Shown: in pieces, positions 34,312 to 41,768 of the stretch
How the letters are laid out: each line of letters opens with the position of its first letter
Numbering within the stretch: the first letter of the stretch is position 1
DNA from: Pseudomonas fluorescens
GTDB taxonomy: Bacteria > Pseudomonadota > Gammaproteobacteria > Pseudomonadales > Pseudomonadaceae
Direction of reading: 5' to 3'
Assembly (NCBI RefSeq): GCF_001902145.1
Contig: NZ_MRST01000019.1
Location: 186,001-250,000, forward strand
Length of the DNA stretch: 64,000 bases
Translations under genes and position numbers: made by a program
Notes under the pieces: generated by a model
Told to the model about the DNA's origin: nothing
The model's input: only the letters and a program-made list of their open reading frames with translations
Databases searched by the model: none

Positions 34312-34650
34312 CAGTAATGATGTCCTCGGACTTTCGGCGCTACTGGCGCGGTACGGTCCTTTCCTCGATGTTTTTCCGACCACGATCCCTGTCTGCCGGA
34401 TAACTGCTTCTGGTGCTTTACGCTGCACACCCGGGTCAGTTGCCAACCCTCTGAACCGTTAAGGCCGGTTCATCGCTGCCTGTTGTCGAAGCTGTGTGAA
34501 ACTAAAGAGCGTCGGCATCCTTGCCGGTGTTGCCTGGCCTCCCTGCCATCGCTTCGATGGCGTCCTTGCCGATGTTGCGTGCCTTCCTTGTCTTCCTTGG
34601 CAGCATCCTTGCCGCCTCCACCAGGCCTTGTTGGCTGGCTTGAGATGAAG
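34312..34650 (-). other. Tailocin operon leader with GGCAAGGAYGCC repeats
   Basis: A non-coding or degenerate 340-base leader. On the minus strand the motif GGCAAGGA(T/C)GC(C/T) occurs three times within about 110 bases, giving peptide-like repeats (GKDA) in changing frames. No frame is convincing. It could be a remnant of a small gene or a structured leader RNA. Confidence 0.45.
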
Positions 34651-34652
34651 AA

Positions 34653-34668
34653 TATGCATGTATGCATA
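34653..34668. promoter_or_regulatory. Operator-like site 1
   Basis: TATGCA-TGTA-TGCATA, a perfect inverted repeat with a four-base spacer, upstream of the tailocin leader. Confidence 0.7.
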
Positions 34669-34675
34669 TACAGTC

Positions 34676-34691
34676 AATGCACAAATGCATT
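34676..34691. promoter_or_regulatory. Operator-like site 2
   Basis: AATGCA-CAAA-TGCATT, a perfect inverted repeat of the same family, 23 bases from site 1 centre to centre. Confidence 0.72.
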
Positions 34692-34706
34692 TATTTTTGC
34701 TATAGG

Positions 34707-34722
34707 AATGCACTGACGCATT
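34707..34722. promoter_or_regulatory. Operator-like site 3
   Basis: AATGCA-CTGA-CGCATT, same family with one mismatch between arms, 31 bases from site 2. Confidence 0.65.
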
Positions 34723-34769
34723 CGAAGCCTGGCGGGCTTGGGCTTTGCCGGTTTTCTATGGGCGAAAAA

Positions 34770-34791
34770 AAACCCGCACATGGGCGGGTTT
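34770..34791 (-). terminator. Intrinsic terminator of the repressor gene
   Basis: AAACCCGC-ACATGG-GCGGGTTT hairpin with eight T on the minus strand, just past the repressor stop. Confidence 0.82.
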
Positions 34792-34808
34792 CTTCTTACG
34801 CGTGGAGG

Positions 34809-35543
34809 TTAGCGGGCGTACATGCCCCACCAGAAAACATGACCGAGGATGCTGATCTGCTCGTCCTGGATATCCTGGAAGCTGTAGTCCTCATCGGGGT
34901 GTTCATCACGGTTGAAGCTGCGCAGGCGAATACCCGAAGGCAGACGGTAGAGCTGTTTAACCCGCAACTGGCCGTTGTGATTGATGGCATACAGGTCGCC
35001 ATCCACGATATCGCCAATGCCGCTCTTGCCGGCATTCACCCCCACCGTGGCGCCGTCGCGCAATACCGGCAACATACTGTTGCCACGTACCGTCACGCAT
35101 TTGGCCTGGTCGAACTGCACACCATTATGCCGCAGGCTGCGCTTGCCGAACCGCAGGCTGGCCTTCTCGCTTTCCTCGATGACGAATCTTCCTGATCCAG
35201 CAGCCAATTCAACCTCGCGCAGAAAGGGGATCGACACCTCGTCATCATTAACGGGGGTGTCGTCGTCCCACAGGCTTATGTCCTTGAGTTCCGAATGCAT
35301 CGGGTCGCGCCCGTCATCGCGCAAAGCGCCCACTGCTGCGCGCCCGCGCAGGTAATCAGTGCTGACGCGGAAATACTCGGCGATACGGGAGATGTGTTTA
35401 TCCGACGGATCAACGATCTTGCCGCTGAGGATCCGGGACAATGTGGATTGAGGCACGCCAGTGCGCCGGTGAAGCTCCGTGGGGGAGATCCGGTCGCGAT
35501 CCAGCAGTTCTCTTAAGACGATAGAAACGTTGCGTTTTTGCAT
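34809..35543 (-). CDS. Self-cleaving XRE/S24 repressor of the tailocin (PrtR-like)
   Basis: A 244-aa CI/LexA-type repressor. The N-terminal helix-turn-helix (DRISPTELHRRTGVPQSTLS, ILSGKIVDPSDKHISRIAEY) is followed by a linker and an S24 peptidase domain. That domain has a cleavage-type Ala-Gly (VELAAGSGRFV), a catalytic serine in VRGNSMLPVLRDG and a catalytic lysine in QLRVKQLYR. It should hold the tailocin genes silent until activated RecA promotes self-cleavage. The ATG at 35543 is preferred; an extension to 35579 would run into an operator-like site. Operator-like palindromes flank it on both sides. Confidence 0.9.
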   Translation of the reverse strand: MQKRNVSIVLRELLDRDRISPTELHRRTGVPQSTLSRILSGKIVDPSDKHISRIAEYFRVSTDYLRGRAAVGALRDDGRDPMHSELKDISLWDDDTPVNDDEVSIPFLREVELAAGSGRFVIEESEKASLRFGKRSLRHNGVQFDQAKCVTVRGNSMLPVLRDGATVGVNAGKSGIGDIVDGDLYAINHNGQLRVKQLYRLPSGIRLRSFNRDEHPDEDYSFQDIQDEQISILGHVFWWGMYAR

Positions 35544-35578
35544 AACGCGGATAGTGACGGGAGTTTTTGAGGTTGGCA

Positions 35579-35594
35579 AATGCTAATTTGCATA
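35579..35594. promoter_or_regulatory. Operator-like site 4, repressor promoter
   Basis: AATGCT-AATT-TGCATA, fitting the ATGCA-N4-TGCAT pattern with one arm mismatch. A further ATGCAT lies at 35598-35603. Placed 36 bases upstream of the repressor start, suggesting autoregulation. Confidence 0.55.
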
Positions 35595-35636
35595 TTTATG
35601 CATTAAACATCCAATTTCAATTAGTCTGAAACAAAA

Positions 35637-35656
35637 TACTGTATATGCAACCAGTT
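35637..35656 (+). promoter_or_regulatory. LexA (SOS) box between repressor and Panacea genes
   Basis: TACTGTATATGCAACCAGTT: core CTG-N10-CAG is exact and the left half matches the LexA consensus perfectly. It lies 120 bases upstream of the Panacea-domain gene. Confidence 0.72.
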
Positions 35657-35775
35657 ATTCGCGCTCTATTATTGCGCCACCTTGATATTCCTGCAGGGCG
35701 ACACCTTGCTTGTCGACAACTCAGGGCCTATGTATAAAACTCTTAACAACGTAGCCAGTAACGACGGAGGTGCTC

Positions 35776-36264
35776 ATGGCTTATTCAGCGCTAGCTGTCG
35801 CTAACGCCTTCATTGAACGCGCGAAGGAAGGCAAGCTTTCGGGCCTGACACCCATGAAGCTGCAAAAACTGCTGTTTTATACGCAGTCCTGGCACCTGCG
35901 CGAGCGGGATCAACCCCTCATGGATGATCACTTCGCACGCTGGCAATATGGCCCGGTCATTCCATCGCTTTACCATGAGTTGAAGTCCTACGGTAATCGT
36001 CCGGTAACGTCGCTGCTCAGCAACCTGAAGCCCGACGCCGAAGACGTTGTCTTCGTGACACCGAGGGTTCCCGAGAGCGATACCTACACCCATCGTTTGA
36101 TTGACCGGATCATTAACAAATACGGCAAATGGTCCGGCACCCAACTGTCCAACCTGTCCCACGAGGACGGCACAGCCTGGGCCCTCAGGGGCGCCGACGG
36201 CTCCGCCATCGACTGGCAAGACATGGCAACACTCATTCACCCAAAGAGCCGCATCCGTGAGTGA
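35776..36264 (+). CDS. Panacea-domain (DUF4065/SocA-like) protein, putative antitoxin
   Basis: A 162-aa protein of the Panacea family. Marks: SALAVANAFIERAKEGKLSG, LTPMKLQKLLFYTQSWHL, the DDHFARWQYGPVIPSLYHEL core, and KYGKWSGTQLSNLSHEDGTA. Panacea domains (SocA, GepA, PanA) act as antitoxins that neutralise varied toxins. The ATG at 35776 is favoured over a GTG two codons upstream by GGAGG spacing. The next gene overlaps by eight bases, so the two are translated together. The pair lies behind a LexA box, divergent from the tailocin repressor. Confidence 0.85.
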   Translation: MAYSALAVANAFIERAKEGKLSGLTPMKLQKLLFYTQSWHLRERDQPLMDDHFARWQYGPVIPSLYHELKSYGNRPVTSLLSNLKPDAEDVVFVTPRVPESDTYTHRLIDRIINKYGKWSGTQLSNLSHEDGTAWALRGADGSAIDWQDMATLIHPKSRIRE

Positions 36265-36628
36265 AGAACTCGACAACCTGGAACTCACCCTGCCCCCCGC
36301 GGCAGGGCCTGACCAGGACACCCAAGCCGGTGGCGAGCAAGCCATAGGCACCGACGATGAAAGAAACCAGAACTTAAAAGACCAGAAGGCCGAACGGCAA
36401 CTGCGCAAGAAATATGCGGGACGTGCATTCTGGTTCGCCGCCTGCGGTGTGATCTTCTGGGCAGTTCTTTTGGTTTGGAATGGGTGGTCGACGTATTACT
36501 CGGGTAAAGCGCCGTTCTCGGACAATGTATTGATTGCCATCACTACGGCGACTTCAATCAACTTGTTTGCGGCGTTTCTTGGGGTGATCAGAGGGTTGTT
36601 TCCGGCCAGTGGGCGTAGATCCAAATAG
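36257..36628 (+). CDS. Small two-TM-helix protein, putative toxin or membrane partner of the Panacea protein
   Basis: A 123-aa protein with a GTG start (36257) inside the end of the Panacea gene. The N-terminal 50 residues are acidic then charged (SEELDNLELTLPPAAGPDQD, DQKAERQLRKKY). Two membrane helices follow (about 57-77, FWFAACGVIFWAVLLVW; about 88-112, VLIAITTATSINLFAAFLGV) and a short basic tail. I know of no named family. Panacea-paired toxins include membrane-acting small proteins, so toxin is reasonable but unproven. Alternatively it could be an anchor for a tailocin immunity function. Confidence 0.75.
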   Translation: MSEELDNLELTLPPAAGPDQDTQAGGEQAIGTDDERNQNLKDQKAERQLRKKYAGRAFWFAACGVIFWAVLLVWNGWSTYYSGKAPFSDNVLIAITTATSINLFAAFLGVIRGLFPASGRRSK

Positions 36629-36919
36629 TCTGATCGTATTCACGATCTGCGTTTCTATCCGTATTGAGATATGAATGCGCATAAGTCAGCTCATAATTTT
36701 CGAGGCTCTGACCGGATTGTCTAACGCTGCTGCAATGCCTGATTAAACCGCCACAGCTATGTTGGTGTTTCTTGAGGCGGCACCGCTTTCGCGGTTTACC
36801 TAGCCGCTTGCGACCTGCGAAGGTCCGACCTCGCGTGTTAACCTTGCCGCCATCGCAAAAAATGCTGGGCCAAGCGCCCCCTTTGCCCCATCACTTTCAA
36901 CGAATTTGCCTATTACCCA
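36629..36919. other. Gap between the Panacea pair and mutS
   Basis: About 290 bases with no gene. A hairpin ACCGC-TTTC-GCGGT (36782-36796) could end the Panacea transcript. The mutS promoter should lie in the last 100 bases. No repeat of a pncC-side sequence that would mark an attachment site was seen. Confidence 0.5.
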
Positions 36920-39511
36920 ATGAGTAAAAACACCTCCGATCTGTCCTCCCACACCCCGATGATGCAGCAGTACTGGCGCCTGAAAAACCAGCACCCTGAC
37001 CAGTTGATGTTCTATCGCATGGGCGACTTCTACGAGATCTTCTATGAAGACGCGAAGAAGGCCGCCAAGCTGCTGGACATCACCCTGACCGCGCGCGGGC
37101 AGTCGGCGGGGCAGTCGATTCCGATGTGTGGGATTCCTTACCACTCGTTGGAAGGCTATCTGGTCAAGCTGGTGAAGCTGGGTGAGTCGGTGGTGATCTG
37201 TGAGCAGATCGGCGACCCGGCCACCAGTAAAGGGCCGGTGGAGCGTCAGGTAGTGCGCATTATTACGCCGGGTACGGTGAGTGATGAGGCGTTGCTGGAT
37301 GAGCGTCGCGACAACCTGATTGCGGCGGTGTTGGGCGATGAGCGTTTGTTCGGCCTGTCGGTGCTGGATATCACCAGCGGCAACTTCAGCGTGCTGGAGA
37401 TCAAGGGCTGGGAGAATCTGCTGGCGGAGCTGGAGCGTATCAATCCGGTGGAGTTGTTGATTCCGGATGATTGGCCCAAGGACTTGCCGGCGGAGAAACG
37501 TCGTGGGACCAAGCGGCGTGCACCGTGGGATTTTGAGCGTGATTCGGCGCTGAAAAGTCTGTGCCAGCAGTTCTCGGTGCAGGACCTTAAAGGCTTCGGT
37601 TGCGAAACCCTGACCCTGGCCATCGGTGCCGCAGGCTGCTTGCTCAGCTACGCCAAAGAAACCCAGCGCACTGCCCTGCCGCACTTGCGCAGCCTGCGCC
37701 ATGAGCGTCTGGACGATACCGTGGTGCTCGATGGCGCCAGCCGTCGCAACCTGGAACTGGACACCAACCTGGCCGGTGGGCGTGATAACACCCTGCAATC
37801 GGTGGTGGACCGTTGCCAGACCGCCATGGGCAGCCGTTTGCTGACCCGTTGGTTGAACCGTCCGCTGCGGGATTTGACTGTGCTGCAAGCACGTCAGTCT
37901 TCCATTACCTGCCTGCTCGACGGCTATCGCTTTGAAAAGCTGCAACCGCAACTGAAGGAAATCGGCGATATCGAGCGCATCCTCGCGCGGATCGGCCTGC
38001 GCAATGCGCGGCCCCGTGACTTGGCTCGCCTGCGCGATGCCTTGAGCGCCCTGCCTCAGTTGCAAGTCGCGATGACCGAACTGGACACGCCGCACCTGCA
38101 ACAGCTGGCCGTGACGGCCGGCACTTATCCAGACCTCGCAGCGTTGCTGGAAAAGGCCATCATCGACAACCCGCCAGCGATCATTCGTGACGGCGGCGTG
38201 TTGAAAACCGGCTACGACAGCGAGCTGGATGAGCTGCAATCGCTGAGTGAAAACGCCGGGCAGTTTCTGATTGATCTGGAAGCCCGCGAAAAAACCCGTA
38301 CGGGCCTGGCTAACCTGAAGGTCGGCTACAACCGCGTGCATGGCTACTTTATCGAGTTGCCGAGCAAGCAGGCGGAGTCGGCGCCTATCGACTATCAACG
38401 TCGCCAGACCCTCAAAGGCGCCGAGCGTTTTATCACCCCTGAGCTCAAAGCGTTCGAAGATAAGGCGCTGTCAGCCAAAAGCCGCGCCCTGGCGCGGGAA
38501 AAGATGCTCTACGAAGCCTTGCTCGAGGACTTGATAAGCCGCCTGGCGCCGTTGCAAGACACCGCCGCCGCCCTGGCGGAGCTGGATGTGTTGAGCAACC
38601 TCGCCGAACGTGCGCTGAACCTGGACCTCAATTGCCCACGGTTTGTCAGCGAACCGTGCATGCGCATCGTGCAAGGTCGTCACCCGGTGGTAGAGCAGGT
38701 GCTGACCACGCCGTTCGTCGCCAATGACCTGTCGCTGGACGACGATACCCGCATGTTGGTGATCACCGGTCCGAACATGGGTGGTAAATCCACCTACATG
38801 CGCCAGACCGCGTTGATCGTGTTGTTGGCGCATATCGGCAGTTTCGTACCGGCAGCCAGTTGCGAATTGTCCCTGGTGGACCGCATTTTCACGCGGATCG
38901 GCTCCAGCGATGACCTGGCCGGTGGCCGTTCGACCTTTATGGTGGAAATGAGCGAAACCGCCAACATTCTGCACAACGCCACCGAACGCAGCCTGGTGTT
39001 GATGGACGAAGTGGGTCGCGGTACCAGCACCTTCGACGGCCTGTCCCTGGCCTGGGCCGCGGCCGAACGCTTGGCGCATCTGCGTGCGTACACGCTGTTC
39101 GCCACGCACTACTTCGAGCTCACGGTGTTGCCGGAAAGCGAGCCGCTGGTGGCCAACGTGCATCTCAATGCCACCGAGCACAACGAGCGCATCGTGTTCC
39201 TGCACCATGTGCTGCCAGGACCGGCGAGCCAGAGTTACGGCCTGGCCGTGGCGCAACTGGCCGGTGTGCCCAATGATGTGATCACCCGCGCCCGCGAACA
39301 CCTCAGCCGCCTGGAAACTACGGCTCTGCCCCATGAAACCGTGGTCGCCAGCCCGGCCAAGGCCAGCAAGAAACCTGCAGCGCCGCACCAGAGCGATATG
39401 TTCGCCAGCCTGCCCCATCCGGTGCTGGATGAGTTGGCCAAGCTTGACCTGGATGACTTGACGCCGCGTAAAGCACTCGAAATGTTATATGCACTGAAGA
39501 CTCGGATATAA
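36920..39511 (+). CDS. mutS: DNA mismatch repair protein MutS
   Basis: An 863-aa mismatch-recognition ATPase. The N-terminal mismatch-binding domain holds the Phe-x-Glu motif as [20 protein letters not shown]. The connector and lever domains are in order. The ATPase has Walker [14 protein letters not shown] near residue 617 and [18 protein letters not shown] near 695. Full length for a gammaproteobacterial MutS. It marks the left core border of the tailocin site. Confidence 0.97.
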   Translation: MSKNTSDLSSHTPMMQQYWRLKNQHPDQLMFYRMGDFYEIFYEDAKKAAKLLDITLTARGQSAGQSIPMCGIPYHSLEGYLVKLVKLGESVVICEQIGDPATSKGPVERQVVRIITPGTVSDEALLDERRDNLIAAVLGDERLFGLSVLDITSGNFSVLEIKGWENLLAELERINPVELLIPDDWPKDLPAEKRRGTKRRAPWDFERDSALKSLCQQFSVQDLKGFGCETLTLAIGAAGCLLSYAKETQRTALPHLRSLRHERLDDTVVLDGASRRNLELDTNLAGGRDNTLQSVVDRCQTAMGSRLLTRWLNRPLRDLTVLQARQSSITCLLDGYRFEKLQPQLKEIGDIERILARIGLRNARPRDLARLRDALSALPQLQVAMTELDTPHLQQLAVTAGTYPDLAALLEKAIIDNPPAIIRDGGVLKTGYDSELDELQSLSENAGQFLIDLEAREKTRTGLANLKVGYNRVHGYFIELPSKQAESAPIDYQRRQTLKGAERFITPELKAFEDKALSAKSRALAREKMLYEALLEDLISRLAPLQDTAAALAELDVLSNLAERALNLDLNCPRFVSEPCMRIVQGRHPVVEQVLTTPFVANDLSLDDDTRMLVITGPNMGGKSTYMRQTALIVLLAHIGSFVPAASCELSLVDRIFTRIGSSDDLAGGRSTFMVEMSETANILHNATERSLVLMDEVGRGTSTFDGLSLAWAAAERLAHLRAYTLFATHYFELTVLPESEPLVANVHLNATEHNERIVFLHHVLPGPASQSYGLAVAQLAGVPNDVITRAREHLSRLETTALPHETVVASPAKASKKPAAPHQSDMFASLPHPVLDELAKLDLDDLTPRKALEMLYALKTRI

Positions 39512-39653
39512 CGCAGACGCTTGCAAGCTGATAGAATCTCGCGCGGTTTGGGATGCTGCGGGCTTTTAGCCTGGTCCGCAGACTATCGCTCTCAAACCTC
39601 GCGAACCCCACCACAAGGGGTTTCGCTGCCGCCGCCTGAGGAGAAAATTAGAA

Positions 39654-39977
39654 ATGACCTTCGTCGTCACCGACAACTGCATCAAGTGCAAGTACACCGA
39701 CTGCGTAGAAGTCTGTCCGGTGGACTGCTTCTACGAAGGCCCGAATTTCCTGGTTATCCACCCGGATGAGTGCATCGACTGCGCCCTGTGTGAACCAGAA
39801 TGCCCGGCCGTCGCGATTTTCTCCGAGGACGAAGTGCCTGCGGGCATGGAGCAATTCATTCAATTGAACGTCGAGCTGGCGGAGATCTGGCCGAACATTA
39901 CGGAAAAGAAAGACTCGTTGCCGGATGCGGCAGAGTGGGATGGCAAACCAGACAAGATCGCGCACCTCGAGCGCTGA
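39654..39977 (+). CDS. fdxA: 7Fe-8S ferredoxin FdxA
   Basis: A 107-aa ferredoxin with one 3Fe-4S and one 4Fe-4S cluster. The cysteines are in [20 protein letters not shown] and [13 protein letters not shown]. Long C-terminal tail as in the Azotobacter/Pseudomonas type. Located between mutS and rsmZ, as expected in the genus. Confidence 0.95.
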   Translation: MTFVVTDNCIKCKYTDCVEVCPVDCFYEGPNFLVIHPDECIDCALCEPECPAVAIFSEDEVPAGMEQFIQLNVELAEIWPNITEKKDSLPDAAEWDGKPDKIAHLER

Positions 39978-39995
39978 CAGCACAGCAAGCCCTCC

Positions 39996-40020
39996 AAAAA
40001 AGCCCCTTGCGGGCTTTTTT
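39996..40020 (+). terminator. Intrinsic terminator of fdxA
   Basis: AAAAAAGCCC-CTTGC-GGGCTTTTTT hairpin immediately after the gene. Confidence 0.88.
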
Positions 40021-40055
40021 GCATTTCTGGGGCAGGCGTTCACTTTTCTACAGAC

Positions 40056-40189
40056 AAAAAAAAGGGGCGGTATGACCCGCCCACATTTTTTCCCTAGTCC
40101 CTGTATTCCTTTTCATCATCCTGATGAATCGCATCCTGCGACGTTCCTTCAAACCATCGTTCCTTGATGGCTGTGCCAATCCGTGGACA
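40056..40189 (-). ncRNA. rsmZ: RsmZ small regulatory RNA
   Basis: Read on the minus strand, a transcript of about 134 bases starting near TGTCCACGGATTGGCACAGC carries eight GGA motifs, several in hairpin loops (for example CCATCAAGGAACGATGG). It ends in a GGGCGG-GTCATA-CCGCCC hairpin with a T tract. This is the RsmZ pattern: it binds and titrates RsmA/RsmE (CsrA family), relieving translational repression of secondary metabolism and exoproduct genes. Location beside fdxA and a GacA upstream element at 40362-40379 confirm identity. Confidence 0.9.
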
Positions 40190-40361
40190 CAGGGCTGATG
40201 TTAGAGCGTTCCGAGGGAAGTTCAACGCGATGCTCTCGGCAGGCTGACAAACATCGCCGCTCGTTTGAGCGAGAATAATCTTTATTTTTCAATAACATAG
40301 ATAATGGCTTCGTCGATACAAGACGTACGCAACCGCTAAAAAACCCAAACACTTACGAAAA

Positions 40362-40379
40362 AGTAAGCGAATGCTTACA
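40362..40379 (-). promoter_or_regulatory. GacA upstream activating sequence of rsmZ
   Basis: On the minus strand TGTAAG-CATTCG-CTTACT, one mismatch from the consensus TGTAAG-N6-CTTACA, about 170 bases upstream of the predicted rsmZ start, the usual distance. Confidence 0.88.
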
Positions 40380-40424
40380 CGCGCATTACGCAAAGTAGCA
40401 ACAAGCCCTATTGGCGCCCCACCT

Positions 40425-40485
40425 GTAGGAGCGAGCTCGCTCGCGAAAAACCTGAGAGCACCACGGATCGTCAGGCTTTTCGCGT
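40425..40485. repeat. Decayed REPIN (GTAGGAGCGAGC type)
   Basis: An intact left arm, GTAGGAGCGAGCTCGCTCGC, is followed by only a short TTTTCGCG remnant of the right arm. Confidence 0.8.
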
Positions 40486-40501
40486 AACCGTTAAAGCCTA
40501 A

Positions 40502-41596
40502 TCAATCGTCGCTCACCGTAATGGTCGGCATCGCCGGCGCCGTCGCTTCCTGCAAAACAATCCGCGCACCGACATGACGGGCCAATTCCTGATAGATCAT
40601 CGCGATCTGCCCATCAGCCTCTGCCGCGACGGTAGGTTTGCCACCATCGGCCTGCTCGCGAATCTCCATCGCCAATGGCAACGATGCAAGCAGTTCAACG
40701 CCATACTGAGTAGCAAGCTTCTCACCCCCGCCCTCACCGAACAGATGCTCGGCATGCCCACAGTTGGAACAGATGTGCACCGCCATGTTTTCCACAACAC
40801 CCAGCACCGGGATGTTGACCTTGCGAAACATCTCCACACCTTTCCTGGCGTCCAGTAGCGCAAGGTCCTGAGGCGTGGTGACAATCACCGCACCGGCCAC
40901 CGGGACTTTCTGCGCCAGGGTCAACTGGATGTCGCCGGTGCCTGGCGGCATGTCGATCACCAGGTAGTCGAGGTCGCCCCAAGCCGTTTGTGTGACCAGT
41001 TGCAGCAACGCACCGGAGACCATCGGCCCGCGCCAGACCATCGGCGTGTTGTCATCGGTAAGGAAGGCCATGGACATCACTTCCACCCCCAATGACTCGA
41101 TCGGCACAAACCATTTCTGATCCTTCACCTTCGGCCGCGTGCCTTCGGCGATGCCGAACATCACGCCCTGGCTCGGTCCGTAGATGTCGGCATCGAGAAT
41201 ACCCACGCGCGCACCTTCCCGCGCCAGGGCCAGGGCCAGGTTGGCCGCGGTGGTGGATTTGCCCACGCCGCCCTTGCCGGAAGCTACCGCCACCACGTTC
41301 TTGACGTTGGCCAGGCCCGGGATCTGCGCCTGGGCCTTGTGCGGCGCGATCACGCATTGGATGTCGACCTTGGCCGAACCCACACCGTCCAGGCCCTCGA
41401 TGGCCATTTGCAGCATCTGCGCCCAACCGCTTTTGAACAAACCCGCGGCATAACCCAGTTGCAACTGCACCGACACCTGGTCGCCCTGGACCTCGATGGC
41501 ACGCACACAGCCGGCACTGACCGGGTCCTGGTTCAAATAAGGGTCGGTGTACTGGCGAAGAACGGCTTCCACCGCTGCGCGATTGACGGCGCTCAT
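40502..41596 (-). CDS. apbC: Iron-sulfur cluster carrier ATPase ApbC/Mrp
   Basis: A 364-aa P-loop ATPase that carries Fe-S clusters to apoproteins. DUF59/FeS assembly domain at the N-terminus, deviant Walker A ASGKGGVGKSTTAANLALAL near residue 107, MPPGTGDIQLTLAQKVPVAG, and the cluster-binding CSNCGHAEHLFGEGGG near residue 275. It is divergent from metG, a common arrangement in gammaproteobacteria. Confidence 0.95.
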   Translation of the reverse strand: MSAVNRAAVEAVLRQYTDPYLNQDPVSAGCVRAIEVQGDQVSVQLQLGYAAGLFKSGWAQMLQMAIEGLDGVGSAKVDIQCVIAPHKAQAQIPGLANVKNVVAVASGKGGVGKSTTAANLALALAREGARVGILDADIYGPSQGVMFGIAEGTRPKVKDQKWFVPIESLGVEVMSMAFLTDDNTPMVWRGPMVSGALLQLVTQTAWGDLDYLVIDMPPGTGDIQLTLAQKVPVAGAVIVTTPQDLALLDARKGVEMFRKVNIPVLGVVENMAVHICSNCGHAEHLFGEGGGEKLATQYGVELLASLPLAMEIREQADGGKPTVAAEADGQIAMIYQELARHVGARIVLQEATAPAMPTITVSDD

Positions 41597-41768
41597 GGGC
41601 TACTCCCGAAAAAAGACTGACTGAAACAGGCGGCTATCCTAACCGTTCCAGCCGCCGAACGGCATGCTTTCGAAGGTACGGAAGATTCTGAAACAGCGTC
41701 ACGGGGTGAAATAAATTTCCCGGCGCTTTATAGTGGCCGACCTCCGTTTCATCAAGTAGCCGAGCCCC

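Larger units (their letters stand above)
21693..35543 (-). mobile_element. R-type tailocin (phage tail-like bacteriocin) locus in the mutS/cinA site
   Basis: A single-strand cluster encoding a contractile P2-like tail: repressor, holin, spike and baseplate (gpV, W, J, I), fibre genes, sheath, tube, tape-measure chaperone, tape measure, gpU, gpX, gpD, endolysin and spanins. There is no capsid, portal, terminase, replication or integrase gene, so it is a tail-only particle, as in R-pyocins. The mutS/cinA interval is a well-known tailocin site in the P. fluorescens group. All essential tail parts are present and open, so it is likely functional. Confidence 0.93.

Noticed and set aside
34459..34713. 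Several overlapping short frames in the tailocin leader, both strands
   Set aside because: Repeats give similar peptides in several frames and none has a good start; kept only as a leader feature.
21660..36900. The tail gene cluster as a full prophage
   Set aside because: No integrase, capsid, portal, terminase or replication gene, and no direct repeats at the two borders; it is a tailocin.
36800..38398. 532-codon open frame opposite mutS
   Set aside because: Antisense shadow of a certain gene, with the same composition artefact.
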